A stretch of 64,000 nt of DNA from Robiginitalea marina (GTDB lineage Bacteria > Bacteroidota > Bacteroidia > Flavobacteriales > Flavobacteriaceae): positions 33,672 through 97,671 of the forward strand of contig NZ_JAMXIB010000011.1 of NCBI RefSeq assembly GCF_024006985.1, given 5' to 3'. Numbering within the stretch: position 1 is the stretch's first letter; every line of letters begins with the position of its first letter. Positions 9,825 through 18,516 of this stretch are shown here, piece after piece. A model generated the notes under the pieces. The model made no database searches and was not told where the DNA came from. It saw only the letters and a list, made by a program, of their open reading frames with translations. The position numbers and the translations under genes were made by a program.

Positions 9825-10385
9825 ATGAAGAACACGCTTATTTCAGCAGGGGTAATTATACTGGTGCTGGTGCTGGCGTCCTGCCAGGACAACAACCAGC
9901 CCAACTACCAGTATATGCCCAATATGTATGAGTCCGTCGGCTACGAGACCTACGAAAAGGTAGACTGGCTCCCGGAGGGCACCGAGGCGATGATCCCCGT
10001 GGAAAATACCATCTCCAGGGGCCTGGTTCCCTATGCCTTTGAGAATACCCCCGAGGGCAAGGACGCTTCCCGCCTGGCGGCAAGCCCTCTCGATTCCCTG
10101 CAGCGGGAGGAAAACCTTGCCGTGGGAAAACAACTCTACGATATATACTGTGCCATCTGCCACGGGGCCAAAGGCGACGGGAAGGGCACCCTGGTGCAAC
10201 GTGAAAAGATCCTCGGGGTACCCTCTTACGCAGACGCCGCCAGGAACATCACGGTCGGGGGCACTTATCATGTAATCTACTACGGGCTCAACTCGATGGG
10301 CTCTTACGCGAACCAATTGAACCACAAAGAGCGCTGGCAGGTTTCTGAATATGTGATGAAACTCAAGGAAGACTTAACAAAATAA
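9825..10385 (+). CDS. actE: Alternative complex III subunit ActE, monoheme cytochrome c lipoprotein
   Basis: A 186-residue lipoprotein with a signal ending VLASC, so Cys20 is the predicted lipidation site. It carries one heme-binding CAICH motif at 109-113 within a class-I cytochrome c fold (CHGAKGDGKGTL follows) and a likely Met ligand in the later 'LNSMGSYANQLN' stretch. In ACIII, ActE receives electrons from ActA and may pass them to the terminal oxidase; here the oxidase subunits coxB and coxA follow in the same operon. Confidence 0.93.
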   Translation: MKNTLISAGVIILVLVLASCQDNNQPNYQYMPNMYESVGYETYEKVDWLPEGTEAMIPVENTISRGLVPYAFENTPEGKDASRLAASPLDSLQREENLAVGKQLYDIYCAICHGAKGDGKGTLVQREKILGVPSYADAARNITVGGTYHVIYYGLNSMGSYANQLNHKERWQVSEYVMKLKEDLTK

Positions 10386-10398
10386 AGCAGCATTGCAG

Positions 10399-11739
10399 AT
10401 GTATACCTTCTCGAACAGACTTAAAATCGGATCCCTGGTGTTGATGGCCCTCGGGCTTCTGGGGATGGCCATTGGATTTGTATCTGCCCCTTCCACGGTG
10501 GAAGAAGCCAGGGCCATGGTGGCTTCCCACGGGGATGGCCACGGAGGGGACCATGCCGCTGCAGCTGCTGATGGCGCTGCCGCACATGGAACGGCCCATG
10601 CCGACCAGGCCCATGGGGAGGAAGCCCACGGCGCAGACCACGATGAACACCTGTTGCACCAGCTGCAGAACCGTCCCTGGGCGGCCATGTATGTCGCCAT
10701 CTTCTTTTTCTTTATGATTTCCCTTGGGGTACTTGCATTTTATGCCATTCAACGGGCGGCCCAGGCCGGATGGTCCCCCCTGTTGTTCCGTGTAATGGAA
10801 GGTATCACTGCCTGGCTGGTGCCTGGCGGCATTGTACTGTTTGTGTTCCTAGTATTGTCCGTACTCCATATGAACCACCTCTTTGTTTGGATGGATGCAG
10901 AAACCGTGGCCCACGACGAATTGCTCCAGGGCAAGGCAGGGTACCTGAACCCCACCTTCTTCCTGGTCCGCGCAGCCATATTCCTTGGCGGATGGATCGC
11001 TTACCGCGAAGTATCGCGCCGGCTTTCCCTGGCCCAGGACGCTGCTGACGACAACAGCAATTTCAAAAAGAATTTCCGGTGGTCCGCCGGGTTCCTGGTC
11101 TTCTACCTGGTAACCGAATCCATGATGTCATGGGACTGGATCATGAGCCTTGACCCGCACTGGTTCAGCACCCTCTTCGGATGGTACGTATTTGCAAGCA
11201 TGTTTGTTTCCGGCATTACCGTGATTGCCATGGTAACCATTTACCTGAAGTCAAGGGGGTACCTGCCCGATGTCAATAACAGCCATATCCACGACCTGGC
11301 CAAGTTTATGTTTGGCATCAGCATTTTCTGGACCTATCTTTGGTTTGCCCAGTTCATGCTCATCTGGTATGCCAATATCCCGGAGGAAGTGACCTATTTT
11401 GTAACCCGGATCGAACAGTACACCCTGCCCTTCTGGGGCATGCTGGCCATGAACTTTATTTTCCCGCTGCTGGTGCTGATGAACAGCGATTACAAGCGGC
11501 TTAACTGGTTTGTGATCATGACCGGAATAGTTGTACTTTTAGGTCATTACCTGGATGTTTTCAACATGGTAATGCCTGCGACCGTAGGGGACCAGTGGTA
11601 TATCGGCATCCCGGAAATCGGCGCCGTGCTCTTTTTTGCGGGGGCCTTTATTTTCTGGGTTTTCCGTGCCCTGACCAAGGCGCCCCTCCAACCGACGCGC
11701 AACCCGTTTATTGAAGAAAGCCGCCAATTCCACTATTAA
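10399..11739 (+). CDS. actF: Alternative complex III subunit ActF (NrfD-like quinol-interacting membrane protein)
   Basis: The second NrfD-like integral membrane subunit of ACIII, 446 residues from the ATG at 10399. A TTG two codons earlier is possible but unnecessary. One helix (~10-30) is followed by a striking His-rich loop (44-87, ten His interspersed with Gly, Ala and Asp). About nine further hydrophobic segments follow, with conserved runs such as 'MSWDWIMSLDPHWFSTLFGWY'. ActF forms part of the membrane arm with ActC. It ends 33 bases before coxB. Confidence 0.92.
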   Translation: MYTFSNRLKIGSLVLMALGLLGMAIGFVSAPSTVEEARAMVASHGDGHGGDHAAAAADGAAAHGTAHADQAHGEEAHGADHDEHLLHQLQNRPWAAMYVAIFFFFMISLGVLAFYAIQRAAQAGWSPLLFRVMEGITAWLVPGGIVLFVFLVLSVLHMNHLFVWMDAETVAHDELLQGKAGYLNPTFFLVRAAIFLGGWIAYREVSRRLSLAQDAADDNSNFKKNFRWSAGFLVFYLVTESMMSWDWIMSLDPHWFSTLFGWYVFASMFVSGITVIAMVTIYLKSRGYLPDVNNSHIHDLAKFMFGISIFWTYLWFAQFMLIWYANIPEEVTYFVTRIEQYTLPFWGMLAMNFIFPLLVLMNSDYKRLNWFVIMTGIVVLLGHYLDVFNMVMPATVGDQWYIGIPEIGAVLFFAGAFIFWVFRALTKAPLQPTRNPFIEESRQFHY

Positions 11740-11772
11740 ACGAATCCATAGCGAATCATATCCGTTCACACA

Positions 11773-12840
11773 ATGACAGCATTTTTGACGATCACGGTTT
11801 TAGTTTTGGTGGCCATTGCCATCTGGCAAATGACCAAAATCTTTGAATTATCACAGGTAAGAGCTAAAGCGGGAAATTCGGAAGTAGCCACTGAGGAAGA
11901 CAACAGGTACAACGGCTACCTGATGTTCCTCTTCCTGGTATTCATATACGGCATCACCATTTTCAGCTTCTGGAAATACGGCAAGTTTATCCTGCCTGAA
12001 GCGGCCAGTGAACACGGGGGGGAATACGATTCCCTAATGTTGTGGACATTTGTTATTATTTTTATCGTACAGATCATCACCCAGGCGCTGCTGCATTATT
12101 TTGCATTCAAGTACCGGGGAGAGGAGGGCAGGAAAGCATTGTTCTTTGCCGATAACGACCGGCTGGAATTCATATGGACCATTATCCCGGTGATCGTGCT
12201 TGCAGGGTTGATCCTCTGGGGGCTTTATACCTGGACGAGCATTATGGACATCAATGATGAGGACGATCCGCTGATCGTGGAGCTTTATGCCCAGCAATTC
12301 AACTGGACGGCCCGCTACGGGGGCGCCGACAACGTACTGGGGGAGGCGAACGTCCGCCTGATCGATATCGACCGGGCAAACGTGCTGGGGCTGGATGAGT
12401 CCGATCCCAATGGGGTCGATGACATCCTCGTAAAAGAACTCCACCTTCCGGTCGGGCGGAAAGTGAATTTCAAGTTCCGCTCCCAGGATGTGCTACACTC
12501 GGCGTATATGCCGCATTTCCGGGCCCAGATGAACTGTGTGCCCGGCATGGTCACCGAATTCTCCTTCACCCCCACCGTAACCACGGCGGAGATGAGGCAG
12601 CGACCGGAGATCATTGATAAAGTGCAGCGCACCAATGCCCTCCGTGCAGAAAGGGCTGCCGCCGGGGAACCGAATTCGGACCCCTGGGAATTCGACTACG
12701 TGCTGTTGTGCAACAAGATCTGTGGCAAGTCGCACTACAACATGCAGTTAAAAATTGTCGTGGAGACCGAGGAGGAATACCAGGCCTGGATCGAAAGCCA
12801 GCAGACGTTCGGGCAGACCATGGCCTCCATGCAACCGTAA
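11773..12840 (+). CDS. coxB: Cytochrome c oxidase subunit II (CuA)
   Basis: A 355-residue heme-copper oxidase subunit II. Three hydrophobic segments near the N-terminus (one at the very start, then ~45-65 and ~85-110, with another at ~130-155) precede a periplasmic cupredoxin domain. The CuA ligands are visible: His242 (in VLHSAYMPH), Cys313, Cys317, His321 and Met324 in the pattern CNKICGKSHYNM. The usual Glu between the two Cys is Lys here; that residue binds copper through its backbone, so CuA should be intact. It lies directly after actF, supporting ACIII-oxidase coupling. Confidence 0.95.
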   Translation: MTAFLTITVLVLVAIAIWQMTKIFELSQVRAKAGNSEVATEEDNRYNGYLMFLFLVFIYGITIFSFWKYGKFILPEAASEHGGEYDSLMLWTFVIIFIVQIITQALLHYFAFKYRGEEGRKALFFADNDRLEFIWTIIPVIVLAGLILWGLYTWTSIMDINDEDDPLIVELYAQQFNWTARYGGADNVLGEANVRLIDIDRANVLGLDESDPNGVDDILVKELHLPVGRKVNFKFRSQDVLHSAYMPHFRAQMNCVPGMVTEFSFTPTVTTAEMRQRPEIIDKVQRTNALRAERAAAGEPNSDPWEFDYVLLCNKICGKSHYNMQLKIVVETEEEYQAWIESQQTFGQTMASMQP

Positions 12841-12878
12841 AAAAAAATTAGCTAGAAAAGGAATAAAACCAAAGGATT

Positions 12879-14702
12879 ATGTCAGTACAAGCACACGCAG
12901 TGGCAGATGATCACGCCCATGACCACGGGCACCACCACAAAGAGACGTTTGTAACCAAATACATCTTCAGCCAGGATCACAAAATGATCTCCAAACAGTA
13001 CCTCATTACGGGGTTGATCATGGGGATCATCGGTATCGCCATGTCGCTGCTGTTCCGCATGCAGTTGGCCTGGCCCGGGCAGTCGTTCCCGATTTTTGAG
13101 GCGCTGCTTGGCAAATGGGCCCCCGGGGGTGTCATGGACGCTGACATTTACCTTGCCCTGGTAACCATACACGGCACCATAATGGTGTTTTTCGTGCTTA
13201 CTGCCGGGTTGAGCGGTACCTTTAGCAACCTGCTGATCCCCCTGCAGATCGGGGCCCGCGATATGGCCTCCGGTTTCCTGAACATGTTGTCGTACTGGAT
13301 GTTCTTCACCTCCAGCGTCATCATGGTCATTTCACTTTTCGTGGAAGCCGGCCCTGCCGCTGCGGGATGGACCATATACCCGCCCCTGAGTGCCCTGCCC
13401 ATGGCACAGCCCGGATCGGGAATGGGGATGACCCTGTGGCTGGTGTCGATGGCCATTTTCATCGCCTCCTCCCTGCTGGGTTCCCTGAACTATATTGTCA
13501 CCGTTATCAACCTCCGGACCAAGGGTATGTCGATGACCCGCCTGCCCCTTACGATCTGGGCGTTTTTCGTGACCGCTATCATCGGGGTAATTTCCTTCCC
13601 CGTCCTCCTTTCGGCAGCCCTGTTGTTGCTTATGGACCGCAGCTTCGGGACCTCCTTTTTCCTTTCTGATATTTTCATCCAGGGAGAGGTCTTGCACTAC
13701 CAGGGAGGCTCCCCGGTACTTTATGAGCACCTCTTCTGGTTCCTCGGACACCCCGAGGTTTACATCGTAATCCTGCCCGCCATGGGGATTGTTTCGGAAG
13801 TGATGTCCGTAAATGCGCGCAAGCCCATCTTCGGATACCGCGCTATGATCGCCTCCATCCTGGCTATCGCCTTCCTCTCCACCATTGTATGGGGACACCA
13901 TATGTTTATTTCCGGGATGAACCCCTTCCTGGGGTCGGTATTTACCTTTACCACCCTTTTGATTGCCATCCCTTCCGCGGTAAAGGCCTTTAACTGGATT
14001 ACCACCCTCTGGAAAGGAAACCTGCAGCTCAACCCGGGCATGCTCTTTTCCATAGGGATGGTATCTACCTTCATCACCGGGGGTCTTACCGGGATCGTGC
14101 TGGGTGACAGTACCCTGGACATCAATGTACACGACACCTATTTCGTGGTCGCCCACTTCCACCTGGTTATGGGGATCTCTGCCCTTTACGGACTCTTTGC
14201 CGGGGTATACCACTGGTTCCCCAAAATGTTCCAGGGCCGGATGATGAGCAAAAACCTGGGATATATCCATTTCTGGATCACGGCAGTGGGGTCCTATGGC
14301 GTTTTCTTCCCCATGCACTTCGTGGGGATGGCCGGCGTTCCCAGGAGGTATTATGAGAACACTGCGTTCCCCATGTTCGATGAACTGGTGGACGTACAGG
14401 TGCTGATGACCGTTTTTGCGATAATTACGGCCGGGGCCCAGCTGATCTTCCTTTACAATTTTATTCGCAGTATGTTCTACGGCGAGCGGGGCCCGCAAAA
14501 CCCCTGGAATGCCACCACCCTGGAATGGACGGCCCCCCAGGAACATATCCACGGGAACTGGCCAGGGGAGATCCCCGAGGTACACCGTTGGTGTTATGAC
14601 TACAGCAAGACCTACGACAATGGGGAGTATATCCTTAAGGGACAGGACTTTGTGCCCCAGCACATCCCATTGCAGGAAGGGGAAGAGGAATTGCAGCACT
14701 AG
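12879..14702 (+). CDS. coxA: Cytochrome c oxidase subunit I (aa3-type)
   Basis: The catalytic subunit of the terminal oxidase, 607 residues with twelve expected membrane helices. It carries the heme a/CuB hallmark stretches HGTIMVFF, GHPEVYIVILP (CuB His and cross-linked Tyr), WGHHMFISG and VHDTYFVVAHFHLV (heme axial ligands). The cytosolic N-terminus is His-rich: seven His between residues 6 and 20. The start ATG at 12879 has AAAGGA just upstream, one of the better ribosome sites here. It closes the act-cox operon and is followed by a perfect hairpin terminator. Subunits III and IV are encoded 22 kb downstream. Confidence 0.97.
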   Translation: MSVQAHAVADDHAHDHGHHHKETFVTKYIFSQDHKMISKQYLITGLIMGIIGIAMSLLFRMQLAWPGQSFPIFEALLGKWAPGGVMDADIYLALVTIHGTIMVFFVLTAGLSGTFSNLLIPLQIGARDMASGFLNMLSYWMFFTSSVIMVISLFVEAGPAAAGWTIYPPLSALPMAQPGSGMGMTLWLVSMAIFIASSLLGSLNYIVTVINLRTKGMSMTRLPLTIWAFFVTAIIGVISFPVLLSAALLLLMDRSFGTSFFLSDIFIQGEVLHYQGGSPVLYEHLFWFLGHPEVYIVILPAMGIVSEVMSVNARKPIFGYRAMIASILAIAFLSTIVWGHHMFISGMNPFLGSVFTFTTLLIAIPSAVKAFNWITTLWKGNLQLNPGMLFSIGMVSTFITGGLTGIVLGDSTLDINVHDTYFVVAHFHLVMGISALYGLFAGVYHWFPKMFQGRMMSKNLGYIHFWITAVGSYGVFFPMHFVGMAGVPRRYYENTAFPMFDELVDVQVLMTVFAIITAGAQLIFLYNFIRSMFYGERGPQNPWNATTLEWTAPQEHIHGNWPGEIPEVHRWCYDYSKTYDNGEYILKGQDFVPQHIPLQEGEEELQH

Positions 14703-14725
14703 CCCCTCTTCGCCTGATACGCATC

Positions 14726-14759
14726 GAAAAGCCCACCCTGTGGGCTTTTCCTGTTTTTT
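14726..14759 (+). terminator. Terminator of the act-cox operon
   Basis: A 10-bp perfect stem, GAAAAGCCCA (14726-14735) with TGGGCTTTTC (14741-14750), and a 5-base loop. A run of six T follows at 14754-14759, 24 bases after the coxA stop. Confidence 0.9.
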
Positions 14760-14819
14760 GGGAAAACCGCTCCGTTTTGCCGAATTGTGATATCTTTAAT
14801 CCAAAGAAGGCTCAATACC

Positions 14820-15656
14820 ATGAAAAACCTGATCTCCTTTGGGGTTGTCCTTTGCTCCCTCCTGCTGGCCACCCCTGCGCTTGGTCAGCGAAAACCTCGT
14901 ATCCGGGGAAGCCGGACGGTGGTTTCCGTCGACAGGGAACTTCCGCCTTTTTCCCATCTGGTCCTGGAAGACGACCTTGAAGTACGCCTAAGGGCCGGGG
15001 CCTCGGAAGGGGTTCGGATTGATGCCGACGACAACCTGGTGGATATCCTGAGGTTCGACCTGGACGGCGATACCCTCCGGATTGCCTCCTTTTACAACAT
15101 TACCGCAAAGAAGCAGCTCGACCTTACCCTGAGTTACACCCACCTGGAATCGATACGGGTAACCGCGGGAAACCTTACCACCTCGGATCCGCTGAAGGCC
15201 GATCAAATCAGGCTCGGGGTCATGGAGGTGGGAAAGGCCACACTCGAGGTCCATGGCACCATAGTGTCGGTGGACCTGGAAGGAAATGCCTCTGCAGATC
15301 TGCGCCTTAGGGCCGATTCGGTGGCCATAAGGGCAGCCGACCGGGCCGACGCCCACCTGTATTCCGAAGGTGGAGGCCTTGCGCTGGCGCTAACCCAAAG
15401 CGCTTCTCTGGTCCTGGAAGGAGATAGCCCCGAAATGCAGGCGACGCTTTCAGGAAATACCCGACTCGATGCTCGCGCCCTCGAAGCCAGGGTTGTATCG
15501 GTTACCCTGGGCGAATCGTCCAATGGGCGCATAAGGGCCCTGGACGTCCTCCGCTATGAAGGCAGCGGGGATTCCCGCCTTTTCGTATACGGGCAGCCCG
15601 CAATCGAAATCCCCGGATTCCGCGACAGGGCGGAACTCCATAAGGCTCCGGAATAA
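14820..15656 (+). CDS. Secreted DUF2807 (GIN-domain) beta-helix protein
   Basis: 278 residues from the ATG giving MKNLISFGVV. A signal peptide ends ALGQ (~22). The rest resembles the DUF2807 'putative auto-transporter adhesin head GIN' family: FSHLVLEDDLEVRLRAG, then many short beta-strand repeats of alternating hydrophobic residues, a parallel beta-helix signature. The family is common in Bacteroidota and its function is not established; a surface or periplasmic location is likely. A -7-like TATCTTTA (14791-14798) lies just upstream. The gene converges on pckA, sharing the hairpin in the 57-base gap. Confidence 0.8.
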   Translation: MKNLISFGVVLCSLLLATPALGQRKPRIRGSRTVVSVDRELPPFSHLVLEDDLEVRLRAGASEGVRIDADDNLVDILRFDLDGDTLRIASFYNITAKKQLDLTLSYTHLESIRVTAGNLTTSDPLKADQIRLGVMEVGKATLEVHGTIVSVDLEGNASADLRLRADSVAIRAADRADAHLYSEGGGLALALTQSASLVLEGDSPEMQATLSGNTRLDARALEARVVSVTLGESSNGRIRALDVLRYEGSGDSRLFVYGQPAIEIPGFRDRAELHKAPE

Positions 15657-15671
15657 CGTCCTTACAAATGT

Positions 15672-15699
15672 AAAACCCCGGAAGGAAGCCCTCCCGGGG
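15672..15699 (-). terminator. Terminator of pckA (minus strand)
   Basis: An imperfect 10-bp stem (15676-15685 with 15690-15699, one mismatch, GC-rich). Read on the minus strand, the stem is followed by TTTT (15675-15672). The plus-strand side has no T run, so it mainly serves pckA. Confidence 0.65.
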
Positions 15700-15713
15700 A
15701 ATTGGTCGGCCTG

Positions 15714-17297
15714 TCAGGTATTGGGGCCCGCTGCAATGATGTCGGCGTTTACCCCGGCCTCATATTTCTGGAAGTTTTTCCGGAACAGGGCTACCAGCTT
15801 GGATTTGGTGGCGTCATAGGCCTTTTGGTCGTCCCAGGTATTTCTCGGGTTCAGCAGGGCTTCGGGCACACCCGGGCAGGCCTGGGGGACCATAAACCCG
15901 AACTCATCGTCTTTTGCGTAAGATACCGCCTCAAAATCCCCGTTGTGGATGGCATCGATCATGGCCCGGGTGTATTTGAGCTTGATCCGGGAACCGACCC
16001 CATGGCCGCCTCCGGTCCATCCCGTGTTCACGAGCCAGGCCTTCACCTGGTGTTCCTTCATCTTGCTGGCCAGTAACTCCGCATACTTGTTGGGGTGCCA
16101 CATCATGAATGCAGCCCCGAAGCAGGCGCTGAAGGTGGCCTGGGGTTCTGTAACCCCCATTTCCGTACCCGCCACCTTGGCGGTATAACCCGAAATAAAA
16201 TGGTAGCTGGCCTGTTCCGGGGTGAGCTTGCTCACCGGTGGAAGCACCCCGAAAGCGTCACAGGTCAGGAAGATGATGTTTTTTGGATGTCCTGCCACGC
16301 AGGGGATCTGTACATTCTCAATGAACCGGATCGGGTAGGAGGCCCGGGTATTTTCGGTAATGGAGGTGTCTGTATAATCGACCTCGCGGGTCTCTTTGTC
16401 ATAAACCAGGTTTTCCAGAACCGTTCCGAAACGAATGGCATTGAAAATATCGGGTTCATTTTCTGCGGAAAGGTTAATGGCTTTGGCGTAGCAGCCGCCC
16501 TCTATATTGAAGGTGCCTTCATCGGTCCAGCAATGTTCGTCATCCCCGATCAGTTTTCGCTTGGGGTCTGCGCTCAGGGTGGTCTTCCCGGTCCCCGACA
16601 GGCCAAAGAGGTAAGTGACGTCGCCCCCGGCCCCGACGTTGGCCGAACAGTGCATGGGCAGTACGTCCTGAAGCGGCATCAGGTAGTTCATCACGGAGAA
16701 AATGCCCTTTTTCATTTCCCCCGCATACTGGGTTCCCAGGATCACGATTTCCTGCCGCTCCAGGTGTACATCCACCGAGGTTTTGGAAGTCATGTGGGAG
16801 GTGTAGGAGTTTGCCGGGAACCCTCCTGCATTCAGGATCACATAATCAGGGGTCCCGAAATCTTTCAGCTCGGCTGCGGTGGGCATGATGAGCATGTTTT
16901 GCATAAAAAGGGCGTGGTATGCCCGGGTACAAATGATGCGCACCTTAATGCGGTATTTGGGGTCCCACCCCGCAAAGGCATCGACCACAAAAAGGCGTTC
17001 ACAAATGTTGAGGTAATCGATGGCCCGTTCCCTGTTGACGAAGAAGGTGTTTTCGTCCAGGCCGATGTTGACATCGCCCCAGTCGATGTTGTTTTCCGAA
17101 TCGGGATGCCTGACGATGCGTTTGTCCTTGGGACTCCGGCCGGTTTTTTCCCCTGAGTAGACCAATAAGGCCCCTACATCGGAAATGGCCGTTCCGGCTT
17201 CACTGCGCAGGCCGATTTCGTATAACATGGGGATACTGCTGTTTCGGTGGACTTCCCCAACGGAAATCCCATACTGGGTTAGGTTGAAAGTTGCCAT
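15714..17297 (-). CDS. pckA: Phosphoenolpyruvate carboxykinase (ATP)
   Basis: Converts oxaloacetate and ATP to PEP, CO2 and ADP, the gluconeogenic link from the TCA cycle. 527 residues, the family's usual length. The kinase-1a P-loop GLSGTGKTTLS is at 232-242. Arg/Asp-rich substrate-binding stretches include YSGEKTGRSPKDKR (47-60), and MHCSANVG (215-222) precedes the P-loop. The C-terminal NTGWTGGGHGVGSRIKL segment is typical of ATP-type enzymes. It is transcribed alone, divergently from ruvB. No confident promoter was identified in the 182-base gap. Confidence 0.97.
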   Translation of the reverse strand: MATFNLTQYGISVGEVHRNSSIPMLYEIGLRSEAGTAISDVGALLVYSGEKTGRSPKDKRIVRHPDSENNIDWGDVNIGLDENTFFVNRERAIDYLNICERLFVVDAFAGWDPKYRIKVRIICTRAYHALFMQNMLIMPTAAELKDFGTPDYVILNAGGFPANSYTSHMTSKTSVDVHLERQEIVILGTQYAGEMKKGIFSVMNYLMPLQDVLPMHCSANVGAGGDVTYLFGLSGTGKTTLSADPKRKLIGDDEHCWTDEGTFNIEGGCYAKAINLSAENEPDIFNAIRFGTVLENLVYDKETREVDYTDTSITENTRASYPIRFIENVQIPCVAGHPKNIIFLTCDAFGVLPPVSKLTPEQASYHFISGYTAKVAGTEMGVTEPQATFSACFGAAFMMWHPNKYAELLASKMKEHQVKAWLVNTGWTGGGHGVGSRIKLKYTRAMIDAIHNGDFEAVSYAKDDEFGFMVPQACPGVPEALLNPRNTWDDQKAYDATKSKLVALFRKNFQKYEAGVNADIIAAGPNT

Positions 17298-17440
17298 AGA
17301 TACCTGATTTGGCGATTAATAAATTTCACAGGACGCCCAGGCCAGCCGGAAAGCCGGAACCTTTTGCAAAGGAGCGAAAAAAATGTCCCGAAAAGTATGA
17401 CAAATATCAACGCCGTTCAAGGAAATAGGGCCAAAAGCTT

Positions 17441-17452
17441 CGCACTAGTGCG
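17441..17452. repeat. 12-bp perfect palindrome upstream of ruvB
   Basis: CGCACTAGTGCG is a perfect dyad 12 bases upstream of the ruvB -7 box, where an operator could block or position RNA polymerase. It may also act on the divergent pckA. The function is inferred only from position and symmetry. Confidence 0.4.
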
Positions 17453-17464
17453 GAGGGGTTTTCC

Positions 17465-17472
17465 TATCTTTG
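17465..17472 (+). promoter_or_regulatory. -7 box of ruvB promoter
   Basis: TATCTTTG matches TAnnTTTG. It ends 7 bases before the chosen ruvB ATG (17480), so the transcript would be leaderless or nearly so. No TTG is evident in the -33 region, where the palindrome lies instead. Confidence 0.4.
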
Positions 17473-17479
17473 TTTGGCA

Positions 17480-18514
17480 ATGAATGAGCATCTTGACCCC
17501 ACGGCAGAACATTTTTCCCAGGAGGAACTCGATATAGAGCGCGCCCTTCGACCCCTGTCTTTTGATGACTTTGCAGGGCAGGAGAAGGTCCTGGACAACC
17601 TCAAGGTGTTCGTGCAGGCGGCCAACCTCCGGAAGGAGGCCCTTGACCATACCCTCCTGCACGGCCCCCCGGGCCTGGGGAAGACCACCCTGGCCCATAT
17701 TTTGGCCAATGAACTGGGGGTAGGCCTGAAAGTGACCTCCGGGCCGGTCCTGGACAAGCCGGGAGACCTGGCCGGGCTGCTTACCAACCTGGAAACCAGG
17801 GATGTTTTGTTCATCGACGAAATCCATCGCCTGAGCCCGGTGGTGGAGGAATACCTCTACTCTGCCATGGAGGATTTCAAGATCGATATCATGATCGAAA
17901 CAGGGCCCAATGCCCGCTCGGTGCAAATCCACCTGAACCCCTTTACCCTGGTGGGGGCCACCACCCGGTCGGGGCTGCTGACCGCCCCCATGAGAGCCCG
18001 CTTTGGTATTGCCAGCCGCCTGGAATACTACAACACCGAATTGCTGGCTGCCATTGTGGAGCGTTCCGCCGATATCCTGAAAGTGCCGATCTCACACGAG
18101 GCCGCCATAGAGATCGCCGGTCGCAGCCGGGGGACCCCCCGGATCTGCAATGCGCTGCTGCGGCGTATCCGCGATTTTGCACAGATCAAGGGCAATGGGC
18201 GGATTGACCTGGAAATATCCCGGTATGGCCTGAAGGCGCTTAATGTAGACGCCTATGGGCTCGACGAAATGGACAACAAGATCCTGGCCACCATCATCGA
18301 TAAATTCAAGGGTGGCCCCGTGGGGATCAGTACCCTGGCCACAGCCGTCTCGGAAAACGCGGAAACCATTGAAGAAGTATATGAACCTTTCCTCATCCAG
18401 CAGGGCTTTATCCAGCGTACCCCGAGGGGAAGGGAGGTCACGGAACTCGCCTACCGGCACCTGGGCCGGTTTAAGGGAGGGGTGCAGCCCGGCCTGTTCC
18501 CTGAGCAGGGATAG
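17480..18514 (+). CDS. ruvB: Holliday junction branch migration ATPase RuvB
   Basis: The hexameric AAA+ motor that, with RuvA, drives Holliday-junction branch migration. 344 residues from the ATG at 17480; a TTG two codons upstream lies inside the promoter region and is rejected. Walker A GPPGLGKT is at 62-69 and Walker B is FIDEIHR. The sensor/Arg-finger segment [18 protein letters not shown] is present, and a winged-helix C-terminal domain ends in a GGVQPGLF run. Its partner ruvA is 7 kb downstream, not adjacent. A P450 gene begins 2 bases after the stop codon. Confidence 0.97.
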   Translation: MNEHLDPTAEHFSQEELDIERALRPLSFDDFAGQEKVLDNLKVFVQAANLRKEALDHTLLHGPPGLGKTTLAHILANELGVGLKVTSGPVLDKPGDLAGLLTNLETRDVLFIDEIHRLSPVVEEYLYSAMEDFKIDIMIETGPNARSVQIHLNPFTLVGATTRSGLLTAPMRARFGIASRLEYYNTELLAAIVERSADILKVPISHEAAIEIAGRSRGTPRICNALLRRIRDFAQIKGNGRIDLEISRYGLKALNVDAYGLDEMDNKILATIIDKFKGGPVGISTLATAVSENAETIEEVYEPFLIQQGFIQRTPRGREVTELAYRHLGRFKGGVQPGLFPEQG

Positions 18515-18516
18515 CG

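Noticed and set aside
13332..14699. A 455-codon minus-strand open frame over coxA
   Set aside because: Antisense to conserved oxidase helices; highly charged with Gly/His runs typical of a shadow frame.
16095..17156. A 353-codon plus-strand open frame over pckA
   Set aside because: It is opposite the P-loop-bearing pckA and has no recognisable domain.
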